From JACDAN01 sp963834825 (GTDB lineage Bacteria; Actinomycetota; Thermoleophilia; Gaiellales; Gaiellaceae): a DNA stretch of 64,000 nt. The stretch is taken from NCBI GenBank assembly GCA_963834825.1, contig CAWICZ010000015.1, positions 395,592 through 459,591 on the forward strand, read 5' to 3'. The notes below the pieces were generated by a model that saw only the letters and a list, made by a program, of their open reading frames with translations, made no database searches and had not been told where the DNA came from. A program made the translations under genes and the position numbers. Below are positions 25,450-33,953 of this stretch, one piece after another. Numbering within the stretch: the stretch's first letter is position 1; each line of letters starts with the position of its first letter.

Positions 25450-26352
25450 ATGAAGACGATTCTGCTCGTCGGCTGCCTCGCGGCAGTCGCCGTAGTCGCG
25501 GGCGTCGCGCTCGCCCAGAGTGAGCCGCCGTCGACCGTGATCCACGCCTGCAAGCACCCGTCCGGAGGCTGGCTTCGCCAGGTCTCGGCGCCGTCGCAGT
25601 GCCGCCGGCGTGAGACGGCGGTCAGTTGGAACGTCGCCGGCGCGAAGGGCGAGAAGGGTGATCCCGGTCCGGCGGGCCCACCCGGGCCGAAGGGCGAGGG
25701 GGGAACGGTCGTCTCCGGCCTCGCGACCCTGAACGGCGTCCCCTGCGTCGCCGCGGATGACGCAGCCGGCGAGATCAAGGTCACGATCGCCGCGAACGGC
25801 GACGTCACGTTGGCGTGCGTTGCCGACGAGACGCCGCCGCCTCCACCGCCTCCGCCTCCGACCGGCCAGGCGAAGCTCGTCATCAACGAGGTCGACTACG
25901 ACCAGGTCGGCACCGACGCCGACGGCTTCGTGGAGATCCACAACGCCGGAGACGCGGCGGTCGACCTCGCCAACGTCGATCTCGTCGCCGTCAACGGAGG
26001 CGACTCGTCCGAGTACGCCCGCGAGCAGCTCACCGGCTCCCTGGCCGCCGGCGGGTACTTGGTGGTCGCGATCGAGCTCCAGAACGGCGCGCCGGACGGT
26101 CTCGCGCTGCTCGAGGGTGCGACGCTCCTCGACGCTCTCTCCTACGAGGGCGGGATCACGGCGGCGACGATCGGCGGCCAGACCTACAACCTCGTCGAGG
26201 GGACGGTCCTCCCGACGACCGTCGAAGACTCGAACACCGTCGCTGGGTCGCTGATCCGCAACCCGAACGGCAGGGACACGAACGACGCGGCTGCGGACTG
26301 GGCCTTCACGACGACGATCACGAGAGGAGCCGCGAACGTCTTGACGCCCTAG
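25450..26352 (+). CDS. Secreted collagen-like / lamin-tail-domain protein
   Basis: A 300-residue exported protein with GGGAG 4 nt before ATG 25450 and a signal peptide (ILLVGCLAAVAVVAGVALA). A cysteine-bearing N-terminal module is followed by a short collagen-like stretch of Gly-X-Y triplets (GEKGDPGPAGPPGPKGEGG, residues about 75-93), a second module, a nine-proline hinge, and a lamin-tail domain (LVINEVDYDQVGTDADGFVE ... NVLTP). Bacterial lamin-tail domains are found in secreted nucleases and surface proteins. No catalytic residues are visible; a structural role at the surface is likely. Confidence 0.8.
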   Translation: MKTILLVGCLAAVAVVAGVALAQSEPPSTVIHACKHPSGGWLRQVSAPSQCRRRETAVSWNVAGAKGEKGDPGPAGPPGPKGEGGTVVSGLATLNGVPCVAADDAAGEIKVTIAANGDVTLACVADETPPPPPPPPPTGQAKLVINEVDYDQVGTDADGFVEIHNAGDAAVDLANVDLVAVNGGDSSEYAREQLTGSLAAGGYLVVAIELQNGAPDGLALLEGATLLDALSYEGGITAATIGGQTYNLVEGTVLPTTVEDSNTVAGSLIRNPNGRDTNDAAADWAFTTTITRGAANVLTP

Positions 26353-27290
26353 AGCGAGCGGTAGATCTCGAGCAGGCTGTCGGCGCCTCGGTCCGCGTCG
26401 TGGACTCGTTCCACGTACGCGCGGGACGAGGCGCCGATCCGCCGGCGCTCGTCCACCGAGGTCGCGAGCTCGGCGATCCGTTCACGCAGGTTGCCCTTCG
26501 TGACCGGGACGATCGGGACTTCGACGTCCAGTGCGCGCTCCGTCTCCTGGACCGCCTCGGGGCGCAGGTAGCTCAGCACCGGCTTGCCGAGGGCCATCGC
26601 CTCGATGGCGAAGATCCCGTACCAACCGGCATTGAGCTGATCGACGACGATGTCGGCCCGCTCGTAGTGGCGCCTCGCTTCGGCATGGGGCAGGCCCTCG
26701 ACGATGTCGAGCTCGACGTCGAGCCCTTCGCATGCCTCGACCAGGTGCTCGGTCCCTTTGCGGCGCCGCGAGGACGGCGCATGCAGGACGATCGGCCTCG
26801 GCCGCTCCTGCGGCCCCCCGGAGGCGTACTCGCGCAGGTCGACTCCCGGCGGGACGACCTCGGCGTCCGGCACCCACCGGAGCGCGTCGAACGAGCCGAC
26901 GATCCGTGCGTCAGCTCCGTGGGCGTACCGAAGCTGCTCGGGCGTCTTGCCGCGGATGTCCGAGCCGAGGAAGTGCAGCACCGAGCGCCGTCGCGTCGCC
27001 TTCAGGATCGGCCACGTGAGCTTCCGCGGCACGAGCGTCCAGCCGAAGTAGAAGTGGAAGACGTCGATCCGAGGCAGCAGCCCGAGGAACGCCGGCCACT
27101 GGACGGCCTGCCGCCCCCAGAAGCCGGCGGGGCGGTCGAGCGACCGGTCCGCCTCGGGATGCAGCTTCTGCCGCTCGACGACGAGCAGCTCGGCGTCGAT
27201 GCCCTTGCGCCGCAGCGCCTGCACGTTCGTCCACGGGATCCCCGCCACGTTCAGTGGCGTGTGGACGACGCGCAGACCTACTCGTCCCAC
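26349..27290 (-). CDS. GT4-type glycosyltransferase
   Basis: A 313-residue GT-B enzyme. N-terminal RVVHTPLNVAGIPWTNVQAL corresponds to the acceptor side. The donor side has VVPPGVDLREY, IVLHAPSSRRRKGTEHL and GIFAIEAMALGKPVLSYL, with the conserved Glu of GT4 enzymes. GTG 27290 lies inside the upstream ATP-grasp gene (13-nt overlap). It is the last gene of a minus-strand operon that starts at 32425. Confidence 0.82.
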   Translation of the reverse strand: MGRVGLRVVHTPLNVAGIPWTNVQALRRKGIDAELLVVERQKLHPEADRSLDRPAGFWGRQAVQWPAFLGLLPRIDVFHFYFGWTLVPRKLTWPILKATRRRSVLHFLGSDIRGKTPEQLRYAHGADARIVGSFDALRWVPDAEVVPPGVDLREYASGGPQERPRPIVLHAPSSRRRKGTEHLVEACEGLDVELDIVEGLPHAEARRHYERADIVVDQLNAGWYGIFAIEAMALGKPVLSYLRPEAVQETERALDVEVPIVPVTKGNLRERIAELATSVDERRRIGASSRAYVERVHDADRGADSLLEIYRSL

Positions 27291-28300
27291 TCGACCTGGT
27301 CGAAGTAGCGGAGCGCCCGACGGCTCGGGCGCACGCGCTCCTGGTACGACGCCAGCTCTTCCGTTGAGATCTCGCCGAGCGCGTGCTTCACGCCCAGCCA
27401 GGGCAGGTTGAGATCCTCCTGGTAGACGATCGTCGAGATCCGCGGGTTGATCTCGATCACCTTGTCGCCGACGAGCTGGATGTTGAAGAAGTGATCGAGT
27501 GTTAGCGCCTCGACGATCTTCGCCGCCTGCTCCGTCAACCAGTCGTCGTCGAGCGTGACGAAGTACATCGCGAGACCGGCACGCATGGACTCCCGCGTCT
27601 TCGGATGACCGAGCACGATCCTTCCGCCCTCGGCGATCCCGTCGATCGTTCGTTCGAGGCCACTCGCCAGCTCCATGACGAGCAGCGGCGTCTCGTCGTC
27701 GCCGAGCAGGTCGACGAGCTCCTCGAGCCGAAGGGCCTCCGCGACCCCGGGCCGGTTCGTCAGCAGCTGCTCGCGGCGGTCGGCGGCGGCGGAGAGGATC
27801 CGGAAGCCGCGCGAGCCGGAGGAGAAGGCCGGCTTGGTCGCGACGTCCTGCTCTGGGTAGCCGAGCTCGCGCGCGGCCCCGGCGACGGCCTCGCCGCCGA
27901 TCACGCGGCGCCACTTGGGGCCGGGCACGCCGATCTCGTCGAGCAGCGCGTAGGTCTCCGCCTTGTCGTTCGAGCGGCGGACGGCCTCGGGGGAGGAGAC
28001 CATCACGGCGACCCCCTCGAACCGCGCCTTGGACTCGGCCAGGCCGAGCAGGTCGAAGGAGGATTGCGGCAGGATCGCGTCCACGCCCTCCTCTTGCACG
28101 ACATCGAGCATCGCGTTCGCGAAGTCGGGGTCGGATCCAGGCGGCACGAGGTGGAAGGCGTCACAGAGGTGCCGGCCGACCGACCGCTCGGCCATGTCCG
28201 TCCCCACCACCCGCACCTCGCGCTCGCCGTTCTCCTTCAGGGCCCGCACGAGAGCCGCCGACCCAGGGGCCCCCGCGGCAGAGACGAGGACGGTCGTCAC
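27278..28300 (-). CDS. ATP-grasp ligase (carbamoyl-phosphate-synthase-like)
   Basis: A 340-residue protein starting at GTG 28300, which overlaps the methyltransferase stop by 4 nt. It has an N-terminal Rossmann-like preATP-grasp region (VLVSAAGAPGSAALVRALKE), the ATP lid VATKPAFSSGSRGFRIL, LLVMELASG and the Mg-binding end FFNIQLVGDKVIEINPRIST. Such stand-alone ATP-grasp proteins form amide or peptide bonds through acyl-phosphates. In a glycan operon it may attach an amino acid or acid group to an amino sugar. Confidence 0.82.
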   Translation of the reverse strand: MTTVLVSAAGAPGSAALVRALKENGEREVRVVGTDMAERSVGRHLCDAFHLVPPGSDPDFANAMLDVVQEEGVDAILPQSSFDLLGLAESKARFEGVAVMVSSPEAVRRSNDKAETYALLDEIGVPGPKWRRVIGGEAVAGAARELGYPEQDVATKPAFSSGSRGFRILSAAADRREQLLTNRPGVAEALRLEELVDLLGDDETPLLVMELASGLERTIDGIAEGGRIVLGHPKTRESMRAGLAMYFVTLDDDWLTEQAAKIVEALTLDHFFNIQLVGDKVIEINPRISTIVYQEDLNLPWLGVKHALGEISTEELASYQERVRPSRRALRYFDQVEWDE

Positions 28301-29144
28301 TTCACGATCATCGCAAGCTTCGGGCCCAGCGCCCCCGGCTCGCGATCGACTTCGCTCGCGAACTCCTCCCAAGCCGTGTTGACGTTCACGTCGTCTGCGA
28401 CAAGCACCCCGCCCGCACGGAGCGCCTTCCACGCCTCCTGGAACTCGAAGCTCATGCACTCGTACGAGTGCTCGCTGTCGTGCATGAAGAAGTCGATCGC
28501 GCCGACTTGCTCCAACAGCGGAGGCAGCTCGTCCTGGGAGCGTCCGAGCACGAGGTGCCAGGCGTCCCGCAGCTCGGGCGGCACCATCCAGCCCGGCTCC
28601 TTGCCGGGCGGGATGACGGCGCCGCCCTTGCCGTCCCAGAACGTCCCCGCCTCGTAGTCCTCGCCGGCTACCTCGGGCAGGTCGATGGAGTGGAGCTCAC
28701 CGGCGCCGTTGCGTTGGAGGGCAAGCAGCAGGAACGCGGTCGAGACGCCGTTGCACACGCCGGTCTCGACGGCGACGCGGGGCTCGAGCTCGCGGACGAG
28801 CTCGTAGAGCCGCAAGCCCTCGTCGTACCCCTCCCGGCCCGTGACGCGGCCGGTGTTGTAGCGGTGCCCGCGCTGCGTCTCGCCCTGGACCGTGTCCCAG
28901 AAGACGGCGGCCTGTTGCTCGAGATGCTCGATCAGTCCGCTTTCGCGGACCTCGTCCTGAGTCGTGCCGAGGGCTATTTCTTCGGCCGACCCTCGTCGAT
29001 GCCGGTCGGGAGATAGTTCGGCGGGATCGAGCCGCGCTCGGCGCCGTCGAACCTCGCCACCGTAACCGTGTCGACCCGAGCGTCGTAGCTGTCCCGTTCG
29101 CCTTCGCCCCGACGTCGCCACCAAGTCTTGATTCGGTCGAACAT
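28297..29144 (-). CDS. CmcI/rhamnosyl-O-methyltransferase-like methyltransferase (probable frameshift near 28978)
   Basis: The core runs from ALGTTQDEVRESG to the end at 28297, with VAVETGVCNGVSTAFLLLAL (SAM site), LHSIDLPEV, FFMHDSEHSYECMSFEF and VLVADDVN. No credible start opens this frame. A neighbouring frame from ATG 29144 encodes a protein-like leader (MFDRIKTWWRRR ... YLPTGIDEGRPKK) that stops exactly where the core begins. Restoring one A in an AAA run at 28977-28979 joins both into a 282-residue enzyme. Alternatively the leader is an independent 56-residue peptide. It follows the flippase and likely methylates a sugar of this locus. Confidence 0.7.
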
Positions 29145-29154
29145 GGCCCGAAAT

Positions 29155-30582
29155 CTACCGGGCAAGGGGAGCGAGAGCGCGGATCCGGCGGCGCTCTTCC
29201 GGGAGGTAGAAGCCGAGCGGGAGGAGCACGAGCGGGTAGACGGCGACGATCGCGATCGCGGCCGCGAGCGGCGGGTCGAGCGTACGTCCGAGAATCGTCA
29301 GCGCGATTGCCGTCACGAAGGCTGTCGCGACGCGCCGCCATTGGTACGGCACCGGATAGATGCGCTGCGCCTTCCAGGCCATGGCCACGAAGAGCGTGCC
29401 GTAGGCTCCGACCGTCGCGACGGCGGCGCCGATCATTCCGTACTTCGGGATCAGGATCAGGTTGAGCGCGACGTTGAGCACCGCGGCCGCGCCGGTGATG
29501 ATCCAGTTCGATCGGGTACGGCGGGCGCGCCCGATCCCGATCACGACGACGATGTAGGCGCCGAACGCGGCCGCCGCAAAGGCGAGCGGCGCCACGACGC
29601 GCTCGGCTGAGTAGAACTCCTCCGTCGTCAGCAGCCGGACGAGCCAGGGTGAGAGCACGCCGAGCGCCAGGGCCATCCAGGACGTGATCACGACGATGTA
29701 CGTGAGGACGAAGCTGTAGGTCCGCTTCGCCTCCTGGTCGTCTTCGATCGAGTAGGCGAACGCCGGCCATGCGGTCCGGAAGGCGGCGAGGAACAGGATG
29801 ATCGCGGACGCCATCCGGACGCCGATCGAGTAGAGCCCGACCTCGCGCGGACCCGAGAGCTTGACGAGGAAGAAGCGGTCGCTGAAGTTGAGCGCCCAGA
29901 GGAAAAGGCCCGAGGGGACGAGCGGCATCCCGAAGCGGTTCATCTCGCGCAGGAGCGGCCGGTCGAGCTGGAAGCCGAGCTGTTCGCGGCGGTAGACGAG
30001 GAGCCCGACATAGACGAGCAGCGTTCCGGTGAAGCTGCCGACGATGACGCCGAGTGGGCCCTCGTCGAGCGCGACGACGAGGACCAGCGTCGCGCCGACG
30101 GTCAAGGTGAGGTTGATCAGCGTCGCGATCAGGTACGCCACCGACCGCTGCTCGACTCGGAAGAGCGACGTCATCTGCTCGTAGTTCACCTGCGCCCAGA
30201 GGCCGACGAACGACGCGCGCACGAGGTCGGCGTGCGCCGGCGTGTCGAAGAGCAGCTCGGAGATCGGCCCGGCCAGCGCGAGCCCTGCAACGAGCCCCGC
30301 CGTTCCGGTCGCCATCGTGAACCAGAACGACGTCCGGATCACGCGTCGCTTGTCCTCGTCGTCGAAGTAGAAGCGGAAGAACGCGCTCTTGACGCCGGCG
30401 GCGAGGATCACCGTCAGGATGGCGGACAGCGCGATCAGCGTCTCGATCAGGCCGTAGTCCGCCGGCGTCAGGAACCGCGTGTAGATCGGCAGCAGGAGGA
30501 CGGCGATGAAGCGCGAGACGAGCGAGCCGACGCCGTAGACCGCCGAGTGGCGGGCCAGCTCCTGGATCCGGGCTGCGATCAC
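29155..30582 (-). CDS. Polysaccharide flippase (Wzx/MATE-like, MVF superfamily)
   Basis: A 475-residue protein with about 14 hydrophobic helices. The opening HSAVYGVGSLVSRFIAVLLL and YTRFLTPADYGLIETLIALS is characteristic of oligosaccharide flippases; ALNFSDRFFLVKLSGPREVGLYS and the polysaccharide-biosynthesis C-terminal region follow. It moves the lipid-linked repeat unit across the membrane. GTG 30582 overlaps the deacetylase-like gene by 4 nt. Confidence 0.9.
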   Translation of the reverse strand: MIAARIQELARHSAVYGVGSLVSRFIAVLLLPIYTRFLTPADYGLIETLIALSAILTVILAAGVKSAFFRFYFDDEDKRRVIRTSFWFTMATGTAGLVAGLALAGPISELLFDTPAHADLVRASFVGLWAQVNYEQMTSLFRVEQRSVAYLIATLINLTLTVGATLVLVVALDEGPLGVIVGSFTGTLLVYVGLLVYRREQLGFQLDRPLLREMNRFGMPLVPSGLFLWALNFSDRFFLVKLSGPREVGLYSIGVRMASAIILFLAAFRTAWPAFAYSIEDDQEAKRTYSFVLTYIVVITSWMALALGVLSPWLVRLLTTEEFYSAERVVAPLAFAAAAFGAYIVVVIGIGRARRTRSNWIITGAAAVLNVALNLILIPKYGMIGAAVATVGAYGTLFVAMAWKAQRIYPVPYQWRRVATAFVTAIALTILGRTLDPPLAAAIAIVAVYPLVLLPLGFYLPEERRRIRALAPLAR

Positions 30583-31220
30583 GACAAGTCGATGCGGTCT
30601 TCGGCGAGAAAGGCGCGTCTCCGCTCGCGCTCGGCGTCGAGCATCGCGTTCATCGTCTCGCCCATCGAGCTCCCTGGATAGACCCAGATCTCCGGGTGGG
30701 TCAGGAGCTGGAGCCACTCGAAGTCGCCGCGGGCGAGCGCTTCGTGCGGGCAGCCGTGGCGCCAGGACTGGTTCGAGTCGGAGCGGTAGTGATCGGGGTC
30801 GAAGTAAGGCGCCTGCATCACGTTGACGAAGCCGTCGACGGGCTGGGCCATGTAGTCGGCCTCCGGGTTGTGCCAGGCGAGGACTGGGTCGAAGCGGTCG
30901 TCCTTCTCGGCGCCAGGCCAGACGGCGTGCAGGCCGATCCCGTGTCCGAGCTCGCGGAGCCGGTTGATCGCCCGCACCCCTTCCAACGACGAGAGGTTGT
31001 AGAAGACGCTCTGGGTCATCAGGAAGTAGGTCGCGGGCACCTCGGCGGCCGCTTCCAGCTCGGCCAGCTGGAGGGCGGCAGAGAGGGAGAGGTCGACGTC
31101 GTGGCGCAGGAACAGGTCGCCGTCCTGCGGGACGCGGTCGAAGGACGAGAATTGGTAGCCGCCCTGCTTTCCGGCGTCCAGCAGGTCGCGGTAGTGCTCG
31201 AGGCTGAACTCGCAGCTCAT
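30579..31220 (-). CDS. Polysaccharide-deacetylase-like (NodB-fold) protein
   Basis: A 213-residue protein. LFLRHDVDLSLSAALQLAEL matches the first catalytic motif (Asp pair) of the NodB fold and PATYFLMTQSVFYN the next strand; GHGIGLHAVWP gives the His motif. A tryptophan/His-rich C-terminal part completes a shortened barrel. It would deacetylate or otherwise hydrolyse a sugar amide. Overlaps both neighbours by 4 nt in the minus-strand operon. Confidence 0.75.
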   Translation of the reverse strand: MSCEFSLEHYRDLLDAGKQGGYQFSSFDRVPQDGDLFLRHDVDLSLSAALQLAELEAAAEVPATYFLMTQSVFYNLSSLEGVRAINRLRELGHGIGLHAVWPGAEKDDRFDPVLAWHNPEADYMAQPVDGFVNVMQAPYFDPDHYRSDSNQSWRHGCPHEALARGDFEWLQLLTHPEIWVYPGSSMGETMNAMLDAERERRRAFLAEDRIDLS

Positions 31221-32425
31221 GCGACCTCGACGTCGAGCAGCCGGGCGGCAGCCTCGGCGCGGGCGACGGCGTCGATGTTCGTGTCTCCGAGCGCGATCAC
31301 GTAGCCGCGACGATCGCCGTCGACCTGCACCGGGCGGATCGTCTCGCCCTCCTGGAAGTAGACGTCGGCCTCGACGACACCGGGGAACGCCAGTACCCGG
31401 TCAAGTCCGCTCACGTCGACCAGCCTGCCCGTTGGGAGTGGGCCGGGCTCGGCGGTCAGGAACGAGATCGCCATCGGCTGTTGCAGCTTCGGCTCGACGA
31501 GCTCGTTGGGCACCGTCTCTCCCAGGGCCTGGCGCAGCGCGATCTCGATCAGGTCGATGCCGACGCCGTAGCGGGCGACGGAGTCCATCTGGCCCGCCGG
31601 GATCCTGGCGGCGACCTCGATCAGCCGCGCGACGCCGTCGTCGCCCCAGATCACCTGGGGGTAGGCGATGCCGTCCTCGAGGCCGAGGGCGTGCACAGTC
31701 GCCCGTCCCACGCGCTCGACCTCGGCCAGCGCGTCGCCGTAGAGCGTCGAGGGGTAGACGTGCGCGAGCGCGACCCCGAATCCGATCCCCGGAGGGCGGC
31801 GGCGGTCCGAGAGCGTGAGGACGGTGATCTCGCCGCCGCGGGCAACGAGCAGCCCGTTGACCTCGAGCCCGGAGTGGTAGCTCTCGAGGATCGCCTCCTC
31901 GTCGGTGGACTGCGCGAGCGCGGCGTAGAGATGGCGCTCGATGTCGTCGATCGACAGCACGAGGAAGAGCCCGCGCTGGCCGGCCGAGTCGGCCGGCTTG
32001 AGAACGGCGGGGAAGCCGACGGCCTCGGCGGCCGACCGGATCTCGCGGACGTGGCGCAGCGCTGCGTGCCGCGGCTGGGGCACCCCCGCGTCTGCGAGCC
32101 GCCGTCGCATGGCGATCTTGTTCGTCATCATGTGCGCCGTCTCCGTCCCGATCCCTGGCAGGCCGAGGCGCTCTGCCACCCCGGCGACGACAGGCACGGC
32201 CCGGTCGGCCGCGAACGTCATCACGCCGCTGACGTGGTGGTGACGCCCGACCTCGGCAACTGCCTCGACGTTACCGAAGTCCGCGATCTCGCCGACATCT
32301 GCGACACCGAGGCCGGGCGCGGCGGCATTCCGGTCGACGGCAATCACTCGAATCTCCAGCTCGCGGAGGCGCTCGAGGGCGCGTCGCTGGTGGCGTCCGG
32401 CCCCGATGAACAGCACAGCTTGCAC
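31217..32425 (-). CDS. ATP-grasp ligase (PurK/PylC-like)
   Basis: A 402-residue enzyme and first gene of a seven-gene minus-strand operon. Domains: preATP-grasp (VLFIGAGRHQRRALERLREL), central domain with FPAVLKPADSAGQRGLF, ILESYHSGLEVNG, and the metal-binding VARLIEVAARIPAGQMDS. The C-terminal domain is typical of biotin-carboxylase-like ligases. Close in style to the ligases at 41317 and 53927. Probably joins an amino acid to a sugar or nucleotide-sugar amine. Confidence 0.83.
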   Translation of the reverse strand: MQAVLFIGAGRHQRRALERLRELEIRVIAVDRNAAAPGLGVADVGEIADFGNVEAVAEVGRHHHVSGVMTFAADRAVPVVAGVAERLGLPGIGTETAHMMTNKIAMRRRLADAGVPQPRHAALRHVREIRSAAEAVGFPAVLKPADSAGQRGLFLVLSIDDIERHLYAALAQSTDEEAILESYHSGLEVNGLLVARGGEITVLTLSDRRRPPGIGFGVALAHVYPSTLYGDALAEVERVGRATVHALGLEDGIAYPQVIWGDDGVARLIEVAARIPAGQMDSVARYGVGIDLIEIALRQALGETVPNELVEPKLQQPMAISFLTAEPGPLPTGRLVDVSGLDRVLAFPGVVEADVYFQEGETIRPVQVDGDRRGYVIALGDTNIDAVARAEAAARLLDVEVA

Positions 32426-32480
32426 GGCGATCAGCTTATGGCGTCAACTGCAGGGGCCTCTCGGCGTCAACGGGTGATAG

Positions 32481-33446
32481 ATGCTCCGGTATCTGCTCAG
32501 ACGGCTGATCTGGGCTTGCGTCCTGTTCCTCGCCGTCACGGTCGTCGCCTACATCATCTTCTTCATGGTCCCGGCGGAGCCTGCCCGCTTGATGGCGGGC
32601 CCGCAGGCGCCGCCCGACCAGGTCGAGCGTGTCCGCAAGGAGCTGGGGCTCGATCGTCCGGTGATCGTCCAGTACTTCGACTTCCTGGACGACATCGTCG
32701 TCCACCAGTCGCTCGGGACGTCGTTCGCGACGCGGCAGGACGTGAACGAGATCATCGCGAACGCCGCGCCGGTGACGGCGAGTGTCGTCATCGGTGGAGT
32801 GATCTTCTGGCTGCTCATCGCCGTCCCGCTCGGGATTCTCTCGGCGCTGAAACCGAGGTCGCTGCTCGACCGCACCGGGATGATCTTCGTCCTGATCGGG
32901 ATCTCGGCGCATCCCGTCTGGATCGGCCTGCTCCTGATCTACTTCGTCGGCTACAAGGCGGGCCTGGCTCCGCTGGGCGGTTACTGCGACATGATCAACC
33001 CCGCGACCGACTGCGGCGGGCCGGTTCAGTGGGCGCATTCGCTCGTGTTGCCGTGGACGACGTTCATGCTGCTCTACGCGGCGCTCTATACGCGGATGAT
33101 CCGCGCGAACGTGATGGAGGCGAGCCAGGAGGACTACGTGCGGACCGCTCGTGCCAAAGGCGCACCGGAGTGGCTCGTCATGCGCTCGCACATCCTGCGC
33201 AACGCGATGCTGCCGATCATCACCATGCTCGGGCTCGACCTCGGCATCCTGATGGGCGGGGCGATCTTCACGGAGACGGTCTTCGGGTTGCCCGGTCTCG
33301 GGAAGACGGCGATCGAGCGGCTCGAGGGCTTCGACCTGCCGGTCGTGATGGGGATCATCGTCTTCTCGACGATCGCGATCATCGTCGTCAACCTGATCGT
33401 CGACATCCTCTACGCCTGGGTCGACCCGCGGATTCGCCTCAGCTAA
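32481..33446 (+). CDS. Orphan DppB-type ABC transporter permease
   Basis: A 321-residue permease with the family opening MLRYLLRRLIWACVLFLAVT, a large periplasmic segment, six helices and the binding-protein-dependent loop QEDYVRTARAKGAPEWLVMR. Peptide and nickel importers need a DppC partner, two ATPases and a binding protein; none is adjacent, and the next genes are on the other strand. It may serve a transporter encoded elsewhere or be a stray copy. ATG 32481. Confidence 0.87.
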   Translation: MLRYLLRRLIWACVLFLAVTVVAYIIFFMVPAEPARLMAGPQAPPDQVERVRKELGLDRPVIVQYFDFLDDIVVHQSLGTSFATRQDVNEIIANAAPVTASVVIGGVIFWLLIAVPLGILSALKPRSLLDRTGMIFVLIGISAHPVWIGLLLIYFVGYKAGLAPLGGYCDMINPATDCGGPVQWAHSLVLPWTTFMLLYAALYTRMIRANVMEASQEDYVRTARAKGAPEWLVMRSHILRNAMLPIITMLGLDLGILMGGAIFTETVFGLPGLGKTAIERLEGFDLPVVMGIIVFSTIAIIVVNLIVDILYAWVDPRIRLS

Positions 33447-33450
33447 CGCT

Positions 33451-33478
33451 TCGCTGAAAGTCTTACGACTTTCAGCGA
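33451..33478. terminator. 12-bp hairpin, first of a repeated pair (copy A)
   Basis: TCGCTGAAAGTC (33451-33462) pairs perfectly with GACTTTCAGCGA (33467-33478) around TTAC. It lies just after the permease stop and before a convergent gene, so it can stop transcription in both directions. The same hairpin recurs at 38517-38544. Confidence 0.65.
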
Positions 33479-33495
33479 CCATTCGAGGCGAGCGG

Positions 33496-33522
33496 GCGGA
33501 ACGGGCAAACAGCCCGTTCCGC
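33496..33522. terminator. 11-bp hairpin, second of a repeated pair (copy A)
   Basis: GCGGAACGGGC (33496-33506) pairs perfectly with GCCCGTTCCGC (33512-33522) around AAACA, 7 nt from the stop codon of the convergent lipoprotein gene. The same stem recurs at 38442-38466. Confidence 0.65.
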
Positions 33523-33528
33523 GGCGAT

Positions 33529-33942
33529 TCAGCGATGACCAGGCCTGACCGGAAAGAGGAACGCGTGCTTGTCCCAGCGGTCGATCTCGCAGCCGCCGCT
33601 TCGCGTGAACCGTGCGTTCACCGTCTCGCCGCGGTACAGGCCTTCGACCTCGGCGACGGCCGGGCCGCCGTAGATCCTGGTGCAGACCGCGTCCTCGGGA
33701 ATGGGCGCGAAGGGATCGGACAACGCGAAGAGCTGCTGGCAGGCCTTCTCGGGTGAAGGAAGCGTCCCTCCGGACCGGTCGCAGTGGAGCCTCCACTCGC
33801 GCGGCGCGCCTCGATCCTTGCCGTTCGGCCACGCCTTGATCTGGAGGACCGTCTGAGTCCCAGGCGTTTTGCCGCCTTCCCAGCCGCCGCAACCGGCCAG
33901 GACGACCAGAACCGCCACCAGGCCCGCCGCGTGCGCTTTCAC
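33529..33942 (-). CDS. SSI-like (subtilisin-inhibitor-fold) lipoprotein 1
   Basis: A 137-residue lipoprotein with lipobox VLAGC. The mature part matches the Streptomyces subtilisin inhibitor fold: LHCDRSGGTLPSPEKACQQL, AVCTRIYGGPAVAEVEG, NARFTRSGGCEIDRW. The four cysteines of two disulfides are present. SSI proteins block secreted serine proteases; the reactive-site loop between the third and fourth cysteine is altered, so inhibition is not certain. It is a tandem paralogue of the next gene. Confidence 0.83.
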   Translation of the reverse strand: MKAHAAGLVAVLVVLAGCGGWEGGKTPGTQTVLQIKAWPNGKDRGAPREWRLHCDRSGGTLPSPEKACQQLFALSDPFAPIPEDAVCTRIYGGPAVAEVEGLYRGETVNARFTRSGGCEIDRWDKHAFLFPVRPGHR

Positions 33943-33953
33943 CGCGCCGCGTC

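Noticed and set aside
25836..25862. Tandem CCGCCT-type repeats resembling a repeat array
   Set aside because: They encode the proline hinge of the secreted protein. There are no spacers, so this is not CRISPR, and no CRISPR array was seen elsewhere.
7932..32460. ACTGCAGGGGCCTC repeated at 7932 and 32447, both upstream of transporter genes
   Set aside because: Several 14-base matches are expected by chance in 64 kb, and the flanks do not match.
32436..33482. A 348-codon minus-strand frame opposite the DppB-like permease
   Set aside because: Composition is that of an antisense shadow (Asp/Arg/Glu-rich) and the plus strand encodes clear permease motifs.
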